From: JAPLYB01 sp964500015
Lineage (GTDB): Archaea; Nanobdellota; Nanobdellia; Pacearchaeales; UBA284
DNA length: 8,022 bases
Direction of reading: 5' to 3'
Assembly (NCBI GenBank): GCA_964500015.1
Contig: CAZCMN010000038.1
Location: forward strand, 1-8,022
Shown here piece after piece: positions 1 to 4,242 of the stretch. The notes below the pieces were generated by a model. That model saw only the letters and a program-made list of their open reading frames with translations, ran no database searches and was not told the DNA's origin. A program made the position numbers and the translations under genes. Position 1 is the stretch's first letter, and each line of letters starts with the position of its first letter.

Positions 1-53
1 CATAAAGTCCGTTTGTGGAAAAGCATGGGACTAGCATGCAAGCTCGAACTGCC
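1..53 (-). ncRNA. Possible 5' end of a structural RNA gene, cut by the window edge
   Basis: This block is nearly half G+C, clearly richer than the surrounding AT-rich DNA, as is usual for structural RNAs in such genomes. On the minus strand a TATA-like box (75-82) is centred about 26 bases before position 53, where the predicted transcript would begin with GGC. A small hairpin is possible (23-27 pairing with 35-39). I could not match it to tRNA, 5S rRNA, SRP RNA or RNase P RNA from the visible part. Alternatives are the last 19 codons of a plus-strand gene ending at the TAA at 58-60, or a minus-strand protein gene starting here; the codons needed (CGT, CTC, CTG) are unlike neighbouring genes. 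Low certainty. Confidence 0.25.
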
Positions 54-72
54 AAAATAACTTAGAATTGAG

Positions 73-86
73 AATTTTTAAACCTT
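73..86 (-). promoter_or_regulatory. TATA-like promoter facing the window start
   Basis: On the minus strand this reads AGGTTTAAAAATTC, a TATA box with a plausible purine-rich BRE before it. It lies directly after the stop codon of the 89-697 gene. The predicted start of transcription is near 53, at the edge of the GC-richer block. Confidence 0.4.
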
Positions 87-88
87 GC

Positions 89-697
89 CTAAAGATTATT
101 AGGAAAAATAAATCCATCAAAATGGCTGCCAGAAGATTTGGATTCTGATGATTGTCCTTGAACAACAGCGTCTAAAGACGCTAATCTTCCTAATTCTCCT
201 CTAAAAAAAGCAAAATTAATTCCCTGTTGTTGCATAACTTGGGATTTATTTCCAATAATGGGATTTGTGATAGGTCTGTATCCATCTACAAGTTCTGCAC
301 AGGTTATATCCATATATGTGGCCCACTCAATTAAATCACCGCTTCTTTCAATAAACCTGCCAATTATGGGAGTTCCTTTTCTATCTTTAAAAACATAAGA
401 AACTAACGTCTCTACTGCATCATTTTGTTTTTCAACACTTGTAATTTTCTTGACAATTTGAAAATATCCTGGCAATCTTACATCTTTAACTTCAACTTTC
501 CAAGGCTCCCAAGTTATTAATTCTCCCCCCTCAATTTCCTTGACTTTTGAACCCAGATCTTCATATTTCAGAATTTTCTGAACATCTAATTGTTCTAATA
601 AGATTTCTGCAGTAGTCTGTAAATCAACCCGAGTTATCAATCCATTTTCTTTACTTTCATCTGCCATTATAATCCAGAATAAGGTTTCTGAAACCAT
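89..697 (-). CDS. Hypothetical protein, about 202 aa, Ser-rich C-terminus
   Basis: I do not recognise this protein. It reads as a soluble, mixed alpha/beta polypeptide: a charged N-terminal part (GLITRVDLQTTAEILLEQLD), a middle with aromatic and basic patches (WEPWKVEVKD, LPGYFQIVKK), then a Gly/Ile-rich stretch, and a Ser-rich low-complexity stretch (SSESKSSGS) before the end FIFPNNL. No signal peptide, transmembrane segment or metal-binding cluster is visible. Start choice is uncertain. A TATA box at 725-733 puts transcription near 703, so the ATG at 697 would be almost leaderless, as for the neighbours. The ATG at 667, giving a 192-aa protein beginning MADESKENG, is a credible alternative and would leave a 36-base leader containing a small palindrome (683-695). 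Codon use (AGA for Arg, A/T third positions) matches the neighbours, so it looks like a resident gene. Confidence 0.72.
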   Translation of the reverse strand: MVSETLFWIIMADESKENGLITRVDLQTTAEILLEQLDVQKILKYEDLGSKVKEIEGGELITWEPWKVEVKDVRLPGYFQIVKKITSVEKQNDAVETLVSYVFKDRKGTPIIGRFIERSGDLIEWATYMDITCAELVDGYRPITNPIIGNKSQVMQQQGINFAFFRGELGRLASLDAVVQGQSSESKSSGSHFDGFIFPNNL

Positions 698-724
698 CAC
701 CAATGAATTTTAGATATTCTTAAT

Positions 725-733
725 TATTTAAAT
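725..733 (-). promoter_or_regulatory. TATA box of the 89-697 gene
   Basis: The minus strand reads TTTAAATAA here, preceded by a purine-rich AAAAAGA. Centre to ATG(697) is about 32 bases, and to the TTG at 703 about 26. Confidence 0.5.
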
Positions 734-735
734 CT

Positions 736-755
736 TTTTCTTTACATAAAGAAAA
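736..755. repeat. Palindrome with 9-bp arms upstream of the 89-697 gene
   Basis: Arms TTTTCTTTA (736-744) and TAAAGAAAA (747-755) flank a 2-base centre. It lies between the end of the 814-1173 gene and the TATA box at 725-733. It could act as a terminator hairpin for the former (in that RNA the first arm is U-rich) or as an operator for the latter. Confidence 0.5.
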
Positions 756-758
756 TTA

Positions 759-783
759 TGCAGAGGATAGGATTCGAACATTA
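759..783 (-). pseudogene. tRNA 3'-end-like fragment (T loop to discriminator base)
   Basis: On the minus strand a TTCGAAT T-loop (778-772) is followed by CCTAT (771-767, T-stem 3' strand), CCTCTGC (766-760, acceptor 3' strand) and A (759, discriminator), in correct tRNA register. The matching T-stem 5' strand (783-779, TAATG) pairs at only two of five positions. No GCAGAGG 5' acceptor strand is seen upstream; that region is the 814-1173 gene. It is therefore not a functional tRNA by itself. It could be a relic, or the 3'-tRNA copy left at an integration (attachment) site. Chance resemblance is possible. Confidence 0.35.
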
Positions 784-813
784 TCTCTAGTATTATTCTA
801 AGAACTCAAAAGA

Positions 814-1173
814 TTATTTTCCCTTACCCAATCTATCGAATAATCCAACATACATTCTCTTAGCATGGTCTTGTGAAGGATCCTCTAAAGTGGGGTCTGT
901 CAATCTTTCTCTTACAAGATCATTCGCCTTACCAAGCAAAGCACAATTCCCTAAATTAAATCCAATATCTATGGCTTCATTTATAAGTACAGCAAAGTCA
1001 TCTGGGCTTGTCATTCCTTTAGCTCTGTCAAGATATGTCTCAAAAATTTCTCTTGAATCAGCACCAAAGTGTTGTGCAAGTCTTAAATTAGTTAAAACTA
1101 TTCCAACATCTTTTGCTTGTCTGCCCTGTTTAAGATATTCATTCCCTTCTTCAGTTTTCATTTTTAATTCCAT
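814..1173 (-). CDS. Hypothetical helical protein, 119 aa
   Basis: I do not recognise this protein. The whole length has the periodicity of alpha helices: a charged N-terminal segment (MELKMKTEEGNEYLKQ), then several amphipathic helices separated by short turns (LTNLRLAQHFGADSREIFE, then the TSPDDF turn, then FAVLINEAIDIGFNLG), and a basic tail LGKGK. The pattern is like small helical-repeat or scaffold proteins, but there is no motif to name a family. One Cys and no transmembrane segment are visible. The ATG at 1173 lies 23-24 bases from a TATAAA box (1193-1200), so it is probably leaderless; a second in-frame ATG at 1161 is possible. It follows the tRNA-Leu gene on the same strand, with its own promoter. 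Confidence 0.75.
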   Translation of the reverse strand: MELKMKTEEGNEYLKQGRQAKDVGIVLTNLRLAQHFGADSREIFETYLDRAKGMTSPDDFAVLINEAIDIGFNLGNCALLGKANDLVRERLTDPTLEDPSQDHAKRMYVGLFDRLGKGK

Positions 1174-1192
1174 CTACTTTAATAAATCCTAC

Positions 1193-1200
1193 TTTATAAA
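1193..1200 (-). promoter_or_regulatory. TATA box of the 814-1173 gene
   Basis: TTTATAAA (self-complementary), centred 23-24 bases before the ATG at 1173 on the minus strand. The predicted message is leaderless. Confidence 0.6.
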
Positions 1201-1236
1201 TCTTTTCTTTGTTATTACTTAAGAAGAACAAAAACA

Positions 1237-1372
1237 TGCGGGGGACAGGAATCGAACCTGCGTAGGCACTAAGCCACAGGATTTTTTATTGCGAAAGGAA
1301 GGTGACTTATTAGGAAACCTTGGTTTCATACGATCTTAAGTCCTGTTCGTTTGACCGCTCCGACACCCCCGC
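1237..1372 (-). tRNA. tRNA-Leu (anticodon UAA) with a 52-base intron
   Basis: The parts fold in order on the minus strand. The acceptor stem is GCGGGGG (1372-1366) with CCCCCGC (1244-1238), and A73 is at 1237. The D arm is TCG/CGA around a loop containing GGTCAAA. The anticodon stem is CAGGA (1345-1341) with TCCTG (1281-1277). The anticodon loop is CTTAAG+A, with UAA at 1338-1336. A 15-base class II variable region forms a GGC/GCC stem (1276-1262). The T arm is GCAGG-TTCGATT-CCTGT. The long variable arm, A73 and anticodon all fit leucine. No CCA is encoded, so it must be added after transcription. The exons are 1372-1335 and 1282-1237 (84 bases mature). It has its own TATA box and is divergent from the ZIP gene. 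Confidence 0.95.
1283..1334 (-). other. tRNA-Leu intron at position 37/38
   Basis: This 52-base insertion falls between G37 (1335) and A38 (1282), the canonical archaeal tRNA intron site, to be cut by the tRNA splicing endonuclease. Inside is a perfect hairpin, GAAACC/GGTTTC with a 2-base loop (1327-1314). The bulge-helix-bulge is poor: U33, U34 and A35 can pair with A1286, A1287 and U1288, but C32 faces A1285 and the outer intron helix is weak. The exact 3' border is eased by a run of six A residues (1287-1282). It is far too short to encode a homing endonuclease. Confidence 0.85.
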
Positions 1373-1395
1373 GTACAATAAACAAACAAAAGTAA

Positions 1396-1403
1396 TTTAT
1401 AAA
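1396..1403 (-). promoter_or_regulatory. TATA box of tRNA-Leu
   Basis: TTTATAAA centred about 27 bases before the tRNA 5' end (1372) on the minus strand. It shares a 72-base divergent region with the ZIP promoter. Confidence 0.6.
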
Positions 1404-1414
1404 TTTAATCAAAA

Positions 1415-1424
1415 CCTTTAAATG
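1415..1424 (+). promoter_or_regulatory. Promoter of the ZIP transporter gene
   Basis: ACCTTTAAAT, a BRE/TATA-like element centred about 25 bases before the ATG at 1445; the predicted message is leaderless. Confidence 0.55.
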
Positions 1425-1444
1425 CTTTTAATATATAAAAAAAG

Positions 1445-2185
1445 ATGTTGCCTCCAATTATTTACATCTTAATTTCAGTAATAATAGTCAGCCTAATCTC
1501 CTTAATTGGAATCATCTTCATTTCTATGAAAGAAAAAAATCTTGAAAAAAATCTTACATTCTTAATTGCTCTAGCTTCAGGAACTTTGTTGGGGAGCGCT
1601 TTTTTTCATCTTATTCCAGAATCAATTTCCTCTATAAACGGAATACTTTCTGTTATGATTTTTGTCATAATCGGAATAATCATCTTCTTTATTTTAGAAA
1701 AATTTCTTCATTGGAGACACTGCCATGAACAACACTGTAAAGTTCATACAACAAAACCAATGGTTTACACTAATCTAATTGGAGATTCTATTCATAATTT
1801 TATTGATGGTTTAGTTATTTCAGCAGCTTACTTATCTAATATTTCCTTAGGAATAACTACAACATTAGCCATAATTGCTCATGAAATTCCCCAAGAAATA
1901 GGAGATTATGCTGTTTTTATTCATGGAGGAATAAAAAAGAAAAAAGCACTTTTATTTAATTTCCTATCAGCTTTAACAGCAGTTTTAGGGGCTTTAATTG
2001 GTTATTTTCTATTAAAATCCTCTTCCCTATCATTTTTAATTCCCATAGCTGCAGGCGGATTTATTTATATTGCCATGACAGATATTATTCCTGAATTGCA
2101 TAAAAAATCAAAAGCAGTAGAATCTATTTTACAATTCATCTTTTTAATAATCGGTCTAGCACTAATGTTGGTCTTGATGCACTAA
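1445..2185 (+). CDS. ZIP-family divalent metal transporter
   Basis: Membrane transporter of the ZIP family, which moves Zn2+ and related metals (Fe2+, Mn2+) into the cytoplasm. The 246-aa length and roughly eight hydrophobic segments fit the family. Segment 2 ends with FHLIPES (54-60). Segment 4 carries the signature HNFIDG (H117, N118, D121) and segment 5 HEIPQEIGD (H146, E147, Q150, E151, D154). Together these form the binuclear metal site in ZIP structures. A cytoplasmic-type loop between segments 3 and 4 is His/Cys-rich (HWRHCHEQHCKVH, 89-101), a likely metal-sensing or metal-feeding loop. A DIIPELH motif (213-219) precedes the last segment. The metal cannot be decided from sequence. The gene stands alone, with its own leaderless-type promoter; no metal regulator is adjacent. 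It is near the GufA/ZupT side of the family, but that placement is inference. Confidence 0.93.
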   Translation: MLPPIIYILISVIIVSLISLIGIIFISMKEKNLEKNLTFLIALASGTLLGSAFFHLIPESISSINGILSVMIFVIIGIIIFFILEKFLHWRHCHEQHCKVHTTKPMVYTNLIGDSIHNFIDGLVISAAYLSNISLGITTTLAIIAHEIPQEIGDYAVFIHGGIKKKKALLFNFLSALTAVLGALIGYFLLKSSSLSFLIPIAAGGFIYIAMTDIIPELHKKSKAVESILQFIFLIIGLALMLVLMH

Positions 2186-2223
2186 AAATGTGAAGTATGT
2201 TGTAATGGATTCTGTTTCCGATA

Positions 2224-2237
2224 TTTTTAAATTTTTT
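2224..2237 (+). terminator. T-rich terminator after the ZIP gene
   Basis: Two runs, T5 (2224-2228) and T6 (2232-2237), about 40-50 bases past the ZIP stop codon. Oligo-T without a hairpin is the usual archaeal terminator. Confidence 0.45.
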
Positions 2238-2317
2238 ATGATTAAGAATAACAAATCAAACAAAATCCTGAAAATACCTTACACTTACACCTGGCAAATT
2301 CAGCACAATCAGAAATC

Positions 2318-2325
2318 TTTTTAAA
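2318..2325 (+). promoter_or_regulatory. TATA box of the 2346-2909 gene
   Basis: TTTTTAAA centred about 24 bases before the ATG at 2346, with a GAAATC element just upstream; leaderless spacing. Confidence 0.55.
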
Positions 2326-2345
2326 TTGCCTTAACATTAATAATC

Positions 2346-2909
2346 ATGGCAAAAAGAGGTAAAACAGTTAAGAAAACTGTTACTGTTACAGAAATTTCTA
2401 CAAAGAAATCAAAAAAAGTTCCTAAAGGAAATGATGATTCTAAAGATAAAACAAGTAAGCTTCTTCTAGAAAACTTCATAGCATTGCAAGAAGCATTGAC
2501 AAACATAGGTTATGAAACAAAAGAACTAAATAAAAAAGTTACAGCAATGCTAGATTTATTTGAAACAGCTGCTAAAAACTTTCAAGAGCATCCAGAATCT
2601 AGAAGTTTATCTTCAAAAATAGATGATTTAGTAGAACAAAATAAGATTATCGCTAAAAGTTTGTTATTGATGCACAAAACAACAAAAGAAAAATTAGATG
2701 AATCAGATTCATCTAAGAGTTCATCTAAAGAACACAAAGGTTTCAAGCAATCAATAACAGATGAACCTGAAGAAGATGAAAAAGATGCTAAAAACAAAAA
2801 AAAGTCTGATGAAGAAGACGAAGAAGTTACAGTTGAAAAAGATGATGCTTCAGAATCAGATTCTTCAGAAGAATTTAAGCCCGAACCCTTGCCTGAGTTC
2901 AACTTTTAA
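2346..2909 (+). CDS. Coiled-coil protein with disordered acidic tail, unknown function
   Basis: 187 aa in three parts. Residues 1-37 are basic and Lys/Thr-rich (AKRGKTVKKTVTVT), of the kind that binds nucleic acid or acidic surfaces. Residues 38-118 form long helices with coiled-coil character: LLLENFIALQEALTNIGYET, then KVTAMLDLFETAAKNF and KIDDLVEQNKIIAKSLLLMH. Residues 119-180 are a low-complexity Ser/Asp/Glu/Lys tail. The end is PEPLPEFNF, a compact hydrophobic cap after a disordered acidic linker, which looks like a short peptide ligand for a partner. There is no enzyme motif, membrane segment or signal peptide. It has its own promoter. The next gene, 98 bases on, is also of unknown function and may be its partner. 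I know no assigned function; a structural or scaffold role is inference only. Confidence 0.8.
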   Translation: MAKRGKTVKKTVTVTEISTKKSKKVPKGNDDSKDKTSKLLLENFIALQEALTNIGYETKELNKKVTAMLDLFETAAKNFQEHPESRSLSSKIDDLVEQNKIIAKSLLLMHKTTKEKLDESDSSKSSSKEHKGFKQSITDEPEEDEKDAKNKKKSDEEDEEVTVEKDDASESDSSEEFKPEPLPEFNF

Positions 2910-2973
2910 TGTTTATCTCTGTAAGTTATATCAAAAAAATAATTTCCATATTGTTTCAAATACAAAAACCCAG

Positions 2974-2985
2974 AATAATATTAAT
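2974..2985 (+). promoter_or_regulatory. Weak TATA-like element of the 3008-3610 gene
   Basis: AATAATATTAAT centred about 28 bases before the ATG at 3008. It is less canonical than the other promoters here, so co-transcription with the 2346-2909 gene is possible. Confidence 0.35.
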
Positions 2986-3007
2986 TTGACACATACATCT
3001 AAGAAAA

Positions 3008-3610
3008 ATGTCAGAACAATTAATTCCAGAACAATTTGTTAATGAATTTTTTATTGAAATTACAAAATCATACAAACATCCTAGAAGTATTAAGCATCAT
3101 GAACATAAAGAAAGACATGCCCATAAAATTAGTGCTTCTATTGATTCACTAAGCCAAGAAGCTCAAGACATTCAAATTCTAGAAGAAAAACCAATTTCCC
3201 CCCCTGTTCCTATTCCCAGTCTTATCCCTGAATCAAGAAGTTTAGGAACAATAGCTCTTCCAAACCCGCCATCTTTTTCTTCAATACAGGCAATTCATGT
3301 TCCTGTTCCAATGACTTCAATTCAAAATTTTCTCGATTTAGGAAGATTAAATGCTTTAATAAATGATCCAAATGTCACCCTGATACAATGTGATGGTCCT
3401 GGAACGCAAATTAGGATAAACCGGAAAAATAAAACAGAATCAACTTCTATAAAATTAATTGAAAGAGAAGTTCAATCTATTCTAAACAAATTTTCTCAAA
3501 GAGCCAGAGTTCCTTTAACAGAACCGGTTTTTAAAGCCCAGATCAGCCAGTGGCAGATAACTGCTGTTATCTCCCCAGTTAATATGAGATTTGTCATGGT
3601 AAGAAAATGA
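3008..3610 (+). CDS. Secretion/pilus ATPase N-terminal-domain-like protein lacking the ATPase
   Basis: 200 aa. Residues 1-60 are helical with a His/Lys patch (HPRSIKHHEHKERHAHK). Residues 62-108 are a Pro-rich linker (PISPPVPIPSLIP). The C-terminal ~90 residues resemble the N-terminal domain of the type II/IV secretion, pilus and archaellum ATPases (GspE, CpaF/VirB11 and ArlI/FlaI). The order of elements fits: LNALINDPNVTLIQCDGPG, then a beta pair with basic residues, a helix EREVQSILNKFSQRA, EPVFKAQI, ITAVISPV, and the closing VMVRK. In the full enzymes that last element leads straight into the RecA-like motor. Here a TGA stop follows at once; no Walker A, Asp box or Walker B is present, and none follows downstream. 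It may be an adaptor, a regulator, or a reused domain. The family match is by eye; a remote-homology search would decide. Confidence 0.72.
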   Translation: MSEQLIPEQFVNEFFIEITKSYKHPRSIKHHEHKERHAHKISASIDSLSQEAQDIQILEEKPISPPVPIPSLIPESRSLGTIALPNPPSFSSIQAIHVPVPMTSIQNFLDLGRLNALINDPNVTLIQCDGPGTQIRINRKNKTESTSIKLIEREVQSILNKFSQRARVPLTEPVFKAQISQWQITAVISPVNMRFVMVRK

Positions 3611-3661
3611 TCAAATCCCGGTGATTTGAGCATGCTGAAAAACTTCTTTTTCAAGCATAGC
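3611..3661 (+). terminator. Tandem hairpins after the 3008-3610 gene
   Basis: Hairpin 1 has a 7-bp stem, TCAAATC (3611-3617) with GATTTGA (3623-3629), starting at the base after the TGA stop. Hairpin 2 pairs ATGCTGAAAAA (3632-3642) with 3647-3658 around a CTTC loop, with one bulged A (3653) and an optional outer GC pair. Its 3' arm holds T5. It is most likely a transcription terminator or mRNA 3'-end stabiliser. Confidence 0.6.
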
Positions 3662-3730
3662 AGACTATTTTAGAATTTAAAAAATTACAAACTTTTTAGT
3701 GTAAGGAAATAATTCTATTTATCTTTTTAA

Positions 3731-3748
3731 CACAATAATCCTTAAAAA
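3731..3748 (+). promoter_or_regulatory. Promoter of the 3768-4166 gene (repeated element)
   Basis: CACAATAATCCTTAAAAA, with the TATA part CTTAAAAA centred about 23 bases before the ATG at 3768. The same element, one base different, precedes the 7349 gene at nearly the same distance (37 versus 38 bases). A GGTGAT at 3751-3756 would serve as a ribosome binding site only if transcription began further upstream. Confidence 0.55.
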
Positions 3749-3767
3749 GTGGTGATTTATTTAAAAA

Positions 3768-4166
3768 ATGGATCAACCAACAGAAAGGCAAACTATTTGT
3801 CTATATGATATCGCTACTCAATTAAAAACAAAAATTGAAGAAGAATATGTTACTAGAGGAGTAGGCGAAGATAAATTAAAACAAGTCAGAGGAAGAGTAG
3901 ACCCTAAACGTTTTCCAGATTCAGTTGTAATACAATCAGAATCAGATAAATCAGGACTTTTTTCAATATTTGAAGAAGGTGGAAAATTCTATAAATGGAC
4001 GGCATTTGGAAATAGAGAAGAGATTGAAGCAGATAAAATTTCCTCTGAATTAGAAAAAAGCATTCGTGGTTTGTACGAAGAATTCTTAGAACCTGAAAAA
4101 GCAGATAGCACAGGTGGCAGAGCCCAAGGAGCAAATGTTCCAAGACATTATGGATATTTCTTCTAA
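3768..4166 (+). CDS. Hypothetical protein, 132 aa
   Basis: I do not recognise this protein. Residues 1-50 are charged with one helix (IATQLKTKIEEEYVTRG). Residues 50-85 look like beta strands (SVVIQSESD, LFSIFEEGGKFYKWTAFG). Residues 86-112 are an acidic helix (EEIEADKISSELEKSIRGLYEEFLEP). The tail is Gly/Ala-rich and ends in aromatic residues (GGRAQGANVPRHYGYFF), which could be a docking peptide. No Cys pair, membrane segment or catalytic motif is seen (the single Cys is near the N-terminus). It stands alone between a hairpin terminator and the acyltransferase promoter. Codon use matches its neighbours. Confidence 0.75.
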   Translation: MDQPTERQTICLYDIATQLKTKIEEEYVTRGVGEDKLKQVRGRVDPKRFPDSVVIQSESDKSGLFSIFEEGGKFYKWTAFGNREEIEADKISSELEKSIRGLYEEFLEPEKADSTGGRAQGANVPRHYGYFF

Positions 4167-4173
4167 TACAATA

Positions 4174-4184
4174 ACATTTAAATT
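4174..4184 (+). promoter_or_regulatory. Promoter of the acyltransferase gene
   Basis: ACATTTAAATT, TATA centre near 4179. Transcription should start near 4205, giving a leader of about 38 bases. This is the only clear leader in the window; the other genes look leaderless. Confidence 0.5.
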
Positions 4185-4215
4185 AAGAAAACCCGAACTT
4201 TTTGGGGTGATAGGC

Positions 4216-4234
4216 TTCAGAACCTAATTCTGAA
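4216..4234 (+). promoter_or_regulatory. Hairpin in the acyltransferase leader
   Basis: TTCAGAA (4216-4222) and TTCTGAA (4228-4234) form a perfect 7-bp stem with a CCTAA loop, ending 8 bases before the ATG at 4243. A GGGGTGAT (4204-4211), able to pair with 16S rRNA, sits before the hairpin. Folding could bring it closer to the start codon, or the hairpin could block ribosome entry. Confidence 0.45.
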
Positions 4235-4242
4235 CTAACAAA

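Noticed and set aside
1..60. End of a plus-strand protein gene (19 codons to TAA at 58-60)
   Set aside because: Codons such as CGT, CTC and CTG are rare in the neighbouring genes, the peptide matches nothing I know, and a minus-strand promoter faces into the block. Not excluded.
759..850. Functional split-tRNA 3' half as in Nanoarchaeum
   Set aside because: The T stem does not pair, and no pairing leader or promoter is visible upstream of the fragment.
890..1222. Open frame on the plus strand opposite the 814-1173 gene
   Set aside because: Low-quality peptide, runs across the promoter of the minus-strand gene, and has no promoter of its own.
2238..2324. Small 28-codon frame between the ZIP gene and the next gene
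   Set aside because: No TATA box at leaderless spacing (the AT-rich run is only about 12 bases before it), no ribosome binding site, and its stop lies inside the promoter of the 2346 gene.
2582..2902. Minus-strand Ser-rich frame
   Set aside because: It is the complement of the acidic low-complexity tail; Ser/Phe-rich composition is an artefact of GAA/GAT codons read backwards.
2761..3042. Lys-rich plus-strand frame
   Set aside because: A +1 shadow of the acidic tail that then runs through non-coding DNA and a promoter.
3904..4143. Minus-strand Leu-rich frame
   Set aside because: Shadow of the 3768-4166 gene; no promoter or family signal.
4207..4233. C/D box guide RNA (GTGATAG ... CTGA) in the acyltransferase leader
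   Set aside because: Only one imperfect C box and one D box 16 bases apart, with no C'/D' pair; the hairpin explains the region better.
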